From: Actinomycetes bacterium
GTDB taxonomy: Bacteria; Actinomycetota; Acidimicrobiia; Acidimicrobiales; RAAP-2
Assembly (NCBI GenBank): GCA_021787255.1
Contig: JAJYMD010000295.1
Coordinates: 1-6,513 of the forward strand
Direction of reading: 5' to 3'
Length of the DNA stretch: 6,513 nucleotides
Both the position numbers and the translations under genes were made by a program. The notes beneath the pieces are model-generated. The model made no database searches. It was not told the DNA's origin and worked only from the letters and a program-made list of their open reading frames with translations. Below are positions 1 through 4,667 of this stretch, piece by piece (position 1 is the first letter of the stretch; each line of letters begins with the position of its first letter).

Positions 1-81
1 AGGCGGCACGGTTGGCACGGACGCCGGAGGCGGCACGGTTGGCACGGACGCCGGAGGCGGCACGGTTGGCACGGACGCCGG
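1..81 (+). repeat. Three perfect 27-bp tandem repeats (linker-encoding)
   Basis: Three identical copies of a 27-bp unit lie head to tail at 1-27, 28-54 and 55-81, and the array may continue upstream of the window. The unit is nine codons long, so copy number can change without breaking the frame. In the frame of the BTAD gene each copy encodes GGTVGTDAG (cyclically permuted). Perfect nucleotide identity, including third positions, points to recent expansion by slippage or unequal recombination rather than to selection on the peptide alone. Confidence 0.95.
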
Positions 82-1084
82 AGCCGACGACACGGGCGAC
101 ACGGGCGACACCGAGGTGCGCGACACGCGCGACACGGGCGACACCGAGGTGCGCGACACGGGCGACACGGCGCGTCCGCTCGTGCACGGGCGAACCGCAG
201 GCGTCACGCTGCGCATCCCCGAAGGCTGCCTCGGCGCGGAGGTCCGGCTCCTCACGGCCATCCCCTGCATCGTCGGACTGCAAGCGGAGCTCCCGGCCAA
301 GCGTGCCCGCAGAGCGGTGGAGGTCGTCGCCTACCTCGCCATGCACGCCCCCGAGCCCGTCACGGGTGACCGGCTCCGCACGCGGGTCCTCGGATCTGCC
401 GACGCCGACGCCGCGTCCAAGACCCTCTTCAACACGGTCGGAGCCGCACGCCGCGCCCTCGGCGTCGCGGCCGACGGGGAGCTCCTCTTCCCGCCGGCGT
501 CCCGGTCGGGCCATTACCGCCTCTCCCCGTGGGTGACCGTCGACGCGCTGCGCGCCTGCGCGCTGCTCCGGGACGGTCTGGCCTCGGGTGACCAGGCCGA
601 GTCCCTGTCGCGGCTTCGAGAGGGGCTCGAGCTCGTAGACGGTGAGCCGCTCGGCGGGATCCTCACCGGTTATGCCTGGTGGCGCGGAGAGGGTCACGAG
701 CGCCGTGTCGCCGACGCGGTCGTCGACGGCGCGTGCGGGCTCGTCCGGCTGGCACTCGGCTCCGGCGAGCTCGACCTGGCCCGATGGGCCCTGGCACAGG
801 CGAGGAAGGTGGAGCCCTACAGTGAGTCGCTCACCCGTGCGGCCATGCGCGTCGCCGCAGCAGCAGGTGACGCGAGCCGCCTCCACGCCGAATGGCGCGA
901 GTGCCAGCACCAGATGGACGAGCTCGATCCGGGCGGCAGGCCCTCCGAGCGGACGGAGCGGCTCTACGCGCTCCTGCGCCGTCAGCTCGCGGGGGCTCGC
1001 GCCGAAGAACCCGCTCAGCTCAGCTTCGCCGCGATCGACGCCGCCCCCTTCAAGACCGTGCCGTCCGCGCCTTCGACCGTGTAG
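2..1084 (+). CDS. BTAD/winged-helix putative transcriptional regulator, C-terminal part (5' truncated by window edge)
   Basis: The frame is open from the left edge to the TAG at 1082-1084, giving 360 visible residues and no true start; a GTG at 116 exists but lies inside a repeat and would cut the linker. Residues 1-58 are a repetitive Gly/Thr then Asp/Thr linker. Residues about 79-177 resemble the OmpR/PhoB-type winged helix of SARP regulators: VRLLTAIPCIVG, the helix AKRARRAVEVVAYLAMH, TLFNTVGAARRALG and a closing YRLSPWVTVD. Residues about 178-328 match a bacterial transcriptional activator domain, a helical TPR-like fold (GEPLGGI, GYAWWRGEGH, ARWALAQARKVEPYSESL, ERLYALLRRQ). In actinobacteria this C-terminal pair often ends large proteins with N-terminal membrane or LysM regions, and a long linker fits such an architecture, but that part is not in view. 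Whether it binds DNA or acts as a signalling scaffold cannot be decided here. Its last 22 codons overlap the convergent ligase gene. Confidence 0.85.
   Translation, partial: GGTVGTDAGGGTVGTDAGGGTVGTDAGADDTGDTGDTEVRDTRDTGDTEVRDTGDTARPLVHGRTAGVTLRIPEGCLGAEVRLLTAIPCIVGLQAELPAKRARRAVEVVAYLAMHAPEPVTGDRLRTRVLGSADADAASKTLFNTVGAARRALGVAADGELLFPPASRSGHYRLSPWVTVDALRACALLRDGLASGDQAESLSRLREGLELVDGEPLGGILTGYAWWRGEGHERRVADAVVDGACGLVRLALGSGELDLARWALAQARKVEPYSESLTRAAMRVAAAAGDASRLHAEWRECQHQMDELDPGGRPSERTERLYALLRRQLAGARAEEPAQLSFAAIDAAPFKTVPSAPSTV
98..163 (+). repeat. Two 33-bp tandem repeats built from a 9-bp GACACGGGC motif
   Basis: Copies at 98-130 and 131-163 differ at a single base (128 versus 161). Each is composed of GACACGGGC-like 9-mers plus a GTGCGC spacer, and further single 9-mers flank the pair (89-97 and, partly, 164-170). 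In the BTAD gene frame the array reads as DTG, DTEVR and DTR units, an acidic, Thr-rich, probably disordered linker. It is a different repeat family from the adjacent 27-bp array but sits in the same linker. Confidence 0.9.
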
Positions 1085-2136
1085 TGGCGCGACGGCCGTG
1101 CGCGGGCCTCTGCGACCATATCGGACAGCAGGGTGCGGAACGGCACCACCGGGTCGATCCACAGATATCGCGCGAGGGAGCCCGGGACCGTGTTGATCTC
1201 GTTGACGAAGAGCTCGTGGCCGTCCGAGAGGAAGTCCACGCGGGCGACCCCGCGCACCGAGCAGAGCCGGGCCACGGCACTCGCGACGTCCCGCAACGTC
1301 CGGCCGAGCCCTTCGTCGATGTCGGCCGGCAGCTCGCGCGGTGCGCTCGCCATGCCCTCACCGCCGACGTACTTGTCCGCGTACCCGAGGATCTCGGGCT
1401 CGCCTGCCGCTCCCCCGGCTCGGGGGGTGCGCAAGGGCCGCTCGATGGCAGAGAGCGCGAGCTCGGGCCACGTCCGCACCCCGATCTGCAGGTCGAAGAG
1501 GTCCGCTCGATAGGGCTCGATGACCGCCCCGGCTCGGAGGTGCCGGTTCGCGCCGAGCAGGGCGACGGCGGTCCCGACGTCGGCGACGTTCGCCGCGATG
1601 CCGATCGAGGACCCTCCGAAGCGGGGCTTCACGATGTAGGGAGGGCTGAAGCCGACCTCGCTCGTCGTCACGTCCAGCAGGGCGCGCTGCAGCGTGGGCA
1701 GGCCCGCTGCTGCCATCACGGCCCGGAACGCCAGCTTGTCCATGCCGATCGCCGCACCTGCGAGCGTCGGGCCGGTGTACTTGACCCCTGCGAGGTCGAG
1801 GGCGCCTTGCAGCGTGCCGTCCTCGCCAGGCCCGCCGTGGCAGCACACCACGGCGACGTCGATGCCGAGCGGGCGGGGGCGGCCGAACCGCCCGGCTTCG
1901 GAGCTGAACCCGGACTCGAGGAGCAGCTGGACCCTCGTCGCACCACGAGGCACGCCCTCGACGAACGCGTTCGCTTCGAGTCCCGGATCGACCTCGTACC
2001 ACTCACCCGTCTTGGTCCAGTAGAGGCAGCGCGCACCTAGGGCACGCGCGGCCTGCAGACCGGTGAGAACGCTCACGTCGTGCTCGGGGGACGGGCCGCC
2101 GAAGACGACAGCGAGGTCGGAGGTGAGATCGGCCAT
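1015..2136 (-). CDS. ddl: D-alanine--D-alanine ligase (ATP-grasp)
   Basis: The 373-residue product should join two D-alanines with ATP in the cytoplasm for peptidoglycan synthesis. Visible signatures: FGGPSPEHDVS at 12-22, with E18 matching E15 of E. coli DdlB; HGGPGEDGTLQG at 100-111; YTGP and GMDK at 120-134; ATP-binding K170 and the loop GGSSIG at 174-179 (S150 equivalent S176); an omega-loop K255-Y256 (K215-Y216 in DdlB); R299, D301, E313 and N315 for catalysis and magnesium. The omega-loop tyrosine favours D-Ala over D-Lac, since VanA-type ligases carry histidine there. Differences from textbook Ddl are NEINTVPGS in place of the usual E-N-T-x-PGMT, a middle region lacking the common GREL-like motif after E207, and a C-terminal tail GADGTVLKGAASIAAKL. 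The ATG at 2136 is supported by AGGAG five bases upstream. It is the last gene of the operon, 51 bp after the Mur ligase. Assignment to the family is firm; substrate specificity is inferred. Confidence 0.88.
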   Translation of the reverse strand: MADLTSDLAVVFGGPSPEHDVSVLTGLQAARALGARCLYWTKTGEWYEVDPGLEANAFVEGVPRGATRVQLLLESGFSSEAGRFGRPRPLGIDVAVVCCHGGPGEDGTLQGALDLAGVKYTGPTLAGAAIGMDKLAFRAVMAAAGLPTLQRALLDVTTSEVGFSPPYIVKPRFGGSSIGIAANVADVGTAVALLGANRHLRAGAVIEPYRADLFDLQIGVRTWPELALSAIERPLRTPRAGGAAGEPEILGYADKYVGGEGMASAPRELPADIDEGLGRTLRDVASAVARLCSVRGVARVDFLSDGHELFVNEINTVPGSLARYLWIDPVVPFRTLLSDMVAEARARPSRHYTVEGADGTVLKGAASIAAKLS

Positions 2137-2141
2137 GCGTG

Positions 2142-2146
2142 CTCCT
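2142..2146 (-). promoter_or_regulatory. Shine-Dalgarno site for ddl
   Basis: On the minus strand AGGAG lies five bases before the ATG at 2136. It fixes the ligase start and shows that the gene has its own ribosome entry despite following the Mur ligase by only 51 bp. Confidence 0.7.
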
Positions 2147-2187
2147 GGGCTGCGGCGGTCCGACGGCGGTCGCCTCGGCGCCGGGGC

Positions 2188-3747
2188 TCAAGGGTAATGG
2201 TCCGGCAGGTCGTTCTCGTAGAGCACCGCGTCGCCCGGGCCGAGGTGCGCGCGCACCCACGCCACGGCCTGCTCCCGGGTGCGCACCACGACCGCCCGCC
2301 CACGCCCGCGCGCTCCGCGGAGGAGCGCGCGCCGGTTCGTGAGCCCCACGATGACCAGGGTCGACGCGACTTCGCAGGCGGCTCGAGCGAAGGCTTCGTT
2401 CTCCTCTGCCTGGCGCGGACCCAGCTCGACCATCCCGGGGCTCACCACGACCCTTCGCCCCGTCACGGGCGCCTTCGCCAGCATCTGGAGCGCAGCGCGC
2501 GCTCCCGCCGGGTTCGAGTTGAAGGTGTCGTCGAGCACGTAGACGCCCGAAGCAGACGTGTCGGCGGTGAGGCGGTTCGCGACGGGCGGGAGGGTCGGGA
2601 TGCGCTCCAGCACGGCCGACGCCGGCACGCCGAGCTCCAACGCGACCGCGATCGCGACCGCGAGGTTGGCCGGCTGGATCCCCGGACGCAGCGGGGCCGC
2701 CACGCCCACGGTCGTCCCGTCGACGACGACCGCCACGCCGCCGCTGTCGGGGTGGACGCGCACGTCGGCGACCGGGTCCTCGACTGCGGCCCGGACGACT
2801 CGCGGCGAGCCCGCAGAGCCGGCCAGGAGCATGCCGAAGCTGGCCAGGCGGCCGTCATCGGCGTTGACGACGACGGTCGACGCCCGCTCTACGATCTCCG
2901 ACTTGGCGGCGAGGATCGCGTCCTCCGTGCCGAAGCGCTCGAGGTGCACCGGGCCGATCGCGGTCATCACCGCGATCTCGGGCGGGCACCACCGGCAGAG
3001 GTCTCGGATCTCGCCGGGACCGTAGGTGCCCATCTCCGCGACGAAGACGTCGGTACCCTCAGCGAGATGCTCGTTCACCGCGCGTGCGAGACCGCCCCGG
3101 TTGTTGAAGGACGCGGGGGTCGCGACCACGCTCTTCGTGCCCGCGACGAGGTGGGCGACATGGTTCTTCGTCGACGTCTTGCCGTAGGAGCCGGTGATCG
3201 CCACGATCCTCGGCGCGACCCGCCTCAGCCGGTCGGCCGCCATGGCGACGAACCGCTCGGACAGTCTGCGCTCGATCGGCGCGGTCACGAAGAGCGCCGC
3301 GTCGACGAGGGCCGGAGCGACGACGATCCCCGCGGCGGCGAACGGCGCGGGCGCGCCGAGCCCGGCGCCGAGCCCGAGCAGCGCCGCTTCGAAGAGGAGC
3401 CAGACCCCCGCGACCGTCTGGAGGCGTCGGGTACGCACCAGCGGCGACGTGCGGCCGCGCACAGTCAGATGCAGAGGCCCGAGCACCGCAACCGCCGCCG
3501 TGCCGAGCGCGAACAGTGGCCAGAGGCCGCTCAGGACGACGCCCGCCAGGGCGACGGCGCCGAACGCGGCGTTCATCGGTTCGCTCGTCCACCATCGCAT
3601 CGCGAACCGGCTGACCGAGTCGGCGATGTAGTGCTCTCGCTGCGCGACGCGCAGCCATCTGGCACCTGAGGGCCCCAGCGAGAGGACGCACGCGCCGAAC
3701 GCGCCCCACGCCGCCCAGCTCGTGGCGCCGAGCAGCGTGGCCGTCAT
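2188..3747 (-). CDS. Membrane-anchored MurF-like Mur ligase family protein
   Basis: The 519-residue product has about 155 N-terminal residues with several hydrophobic segments (about 5-25, 60-76, 78-96, 113-131 and 134-154), then a Mur ligase core. Core motifs: P-loop GSYGKTSTK at 186-194 (K190), FNNRGG at 214-219, EMGTYGPGEI at 238-247 with likely magnesium-binding E238, GPVHLERFG at 265-273 with H268, AAKSEI at 280-285 where K282 is the probable carbamylated lysine, LDDTFNSNPAGA at 405-416 and GMVELG at 438-443. The last two are typical of MurF, the ATP-dependent enzyme that adds D-Ala-D-Ala to UDP-MurNAc-tripeptide. The usual MurF domain 1, which binds the UDP-sugar end, is not recognisable; the membrane region stands in its place. 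The protein ends in ENDLPDHYP, outside the motifs of classical MurF. Its ATG overlaps the hydrolase stop (ATGA), with a weak GGAG 11 bases upstream, indicating translational coupling. The ddl gene follows. MurF-type chemistry is well supported; a membrane or lipid-linked acceptor is inference. Confidence 0.85.
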   Translation of the reverse strand: MTATLLGATSWAAWGAFGACVLSLGPSGARWLRVAQREHYIADSVSRFAMRWWTSEPMNAAFGAVALAGVVLSGLWPLFALGTAAVAVLGPLHLTVRGRTSPLVRTRRLQTVAGVWLLFEAALLGLGAGLGAPAPFAAAGIVVAPALVDAALFVTAPIERRLSERFVAMAADRLRRVAPRIVAITGSYGKTSTKNHVAHLVAGTKSVVATPASFNNRGGLARAVNEHLAEGTDVFVAEMGTYGPGEIRDLCRWCPPEIAVMTAIGPVHLERFGTEDAILAAKSEIVERASTVVVNADDGRLASFGMLLAGSAGSPRVVRAAVEDPVADVRVHPDSGGVAVVVDGTTVGVAAPLRPGIQPANLAVAIAVALELGVPASAVLERIPTLPPVANRLTADTSASGVYVLDDTFNSNPAGARAALQMLAKAPVTGRRVVVSPGMVELGPRQAEENEAFARAACEVASTLVIVGLTNRRALLRGARGRGRAVVVRTREQAVAWVRAHLGPGDAVLYENDLPDHYP

Positions 3748-4505
3748 CGGAGGTGGCGCTCCAGTGCCGCTCGAAGCTCGCGCGGCGCGCCGAGAGGCAC
3801 GAAGTGGCCCACGCCGGGCAGGACGACAAGCTCGGCGGCGTCCCCGGCCCTGTCGCCTGCCAGTCGCTCGAGCGCGGCGCGCGCGACGGCGACCGGCACT
3901 GTCACGTCATCTGCGCCCCAGACGAGCGTGACCGGGCATGCGAGCGTGTCCAGCTGCGCCTCGTAGCTCTCGGCGACCGTGCGACCGAGCACCTTGCGCA
4001 TCACCCCGACCGCGGCCGCGTAGTCCGCCGATCCGTAGCGTCGTCGGGCACGCTCCAGGCGCTCCTCGCCGAGGAGACCCGCCCGGTGCAGCAGCCGCAC
4101 CCCCCGGTACGCGAGCGGCGGTCGGCGCGGGGGCCTGACGCGCAGGAGCGGCACACCGGTGAGCACGAGGGCCCGCACGGACTCCGGCCGCGCCGACGCG
4201 AGGTGGAGCGCGACGCGGCCGCCGAAGGAATGGCCGACAACCACGATCGGGAGGTGCATCTCCTCCAGGACCGCCCCGACGTACGCCGCGTAGTCCGCCG
4301 ATCCCCACGGCTCTGGCGGGGGCGGCGTGGCTCCGAAGCCAGGGAGGTCGACCGCGATCGCGCTGAGCTCCGAAGCGCCCGCAGGGCGCAGCACGGCATC
4401 GAAGTCGCGATGGGTGCGACCCCAGCCGTGAAGGGCGAGCACCGTCGGCTCGTCGCCCCCCGACCGGGTGCCGAACAGCCGTCCGCCCGCGAAGGTGCGC
4501 AACAT
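3744..4505 (-). CDS. Alpha/beta hydrolase fold protein
   Basis: The 253-residue product is a compact single-domain alpha/beta hydrolase, usual in length, with no signal peptide and so probably cytoplasmic. Seen directly: oxyanion-hole motif HGWG at 26-29, DLPGFG at 53-58, nucleophile elbow GHSFGG at 91-96 with S93, a cap rich in Arg and Pro (about 120-185), acid residue in WGADD at 196-200 (probably D200), and catalytic H234 in GVGHF. The triad is therefore complete. The family includes esterases, lipases, C-C hydrolases and peptidases, and nothing here picks the substrate. The reading frame stays open far upstream, but that part lies opposite the helicase gene and looks like non-coding shadow. 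I chose the ATG at 4505, preceded by GGTGAG (4 bases away) and GGAGG (11 bases away); a GTG at 4514 is an alternative. It is first in the operon and overlaps the Mur ligase start by four bases, implying a linked role. Confidence 0.85.
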   Translation of the reverse strand: MLRTFAGGRLFGTRSGGDEPTVLALHGWGRTHRDFDAVLRPAGASELSAIAVDLPGFGATPPPPEPWGSADYAAYVGAVLEEMHLPIVVVGHSFGGRVALHLASARPESVRALVLTGVPLLRVRPPRRPPLAYRGVRLLHRAGLLGEERLERARRRYGSADYAAAVGVMRKVLGRTVAESYEAQLDTLACPVTLVWGADDVTVPVAVARAALERLAGDRAGDAAELVVLPGVGHFVPLGAPRELRAALERHLR

Positions 4506-4667
4506 GCCGCTCACCCCCTCCACCCTCTGTTCTCTGCGCCCTTCGGTGCCCATGTGCGGCCGCATTCTCGCGTGCGCGCGCTGTGGCGCGAGCAGCCCCT
4601 TCTGCGCACCGTCGTCGGGTCCCCCCAAGGTCGCCGGGCCCCCCAGGGCTCCCTGGACGTCGATAGC
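4506..4667. promoter_or_regulatory. Divergent intergenic region with the likely promoters of the operon and the helicase gene
   Basis: This 162-bp gap between two divergent starts must contain, or lie next to, promoters in both directions. I see no convincing -35/-10 pair, no actinobacterial SOS-box-like GAAC/GTTC dyad and no T-run terminator. The only clean structure is the dyad at 4643-4656. A loose stem (CTCGCG at 4567-4572 with CGCGAG at 4587-4592, 14-base loop) is no more than expected in such GC-rich DNA. Confidence 0.5.
4643..4656. promoter_or_regulatory. Inverted repeat CCAGGG-CT-CCCTGG just upstream of the helicase start
   Basis: Two perfect 6-bp arms are separated by 2 bp, ending 11 bp before the proposed GTG start of the helicase. 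Such a position suits a repressor operator or an RNA hairpin near the ribosome site. The motif is not one I can assign to a known regulator, and short GC dyads are common in this base composition, so it is only a candidate. Confidence 0.25.

Noticed and set aside
1..170. CRISPR array
   Set aside because: The repeats are directly adjacent without unique spacers, are multiples of three and stay in a coding frame.
1091..1110. Possible terminator hairpin around ACGGCCGT between the convergent genes
   Set aside because: Only an 8-bp self-complementary core without a real loop, mismatched outside, and no T-run; insufficient for a terminator call.
892..2040. Long plus-strand open frame opposite ddl
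   Set aside because: Arg/Asp/His-rich composition with no domain motif, fully antisense to a gene with intact ATP-grasp motifs; typical GC-rich shadow.
1015..2136. VanA-type D-Ala-D-Lac ligase
   Set aside because: The omega loop has Lys-Tyr as in D-Ala-D-Ala ligases rather than the histidine of VanA, and no vanH or vanX neighbour is visible.
2080..3669. 529-codon plus-strand open frame opposite the Mur ligase
   Set aside because: Very Arg/Asp/Glu-rich low-information peptide antisense to a gene with complete Mur ligase motifs.
3753..4667. N-terminal extension of the helicase frame by about 300 codons
   Set aside because: It lies antisense to the hydrolase, has shadow-like composition, and the helicase Q-motif begins only about 20 residues after GTG 4668.
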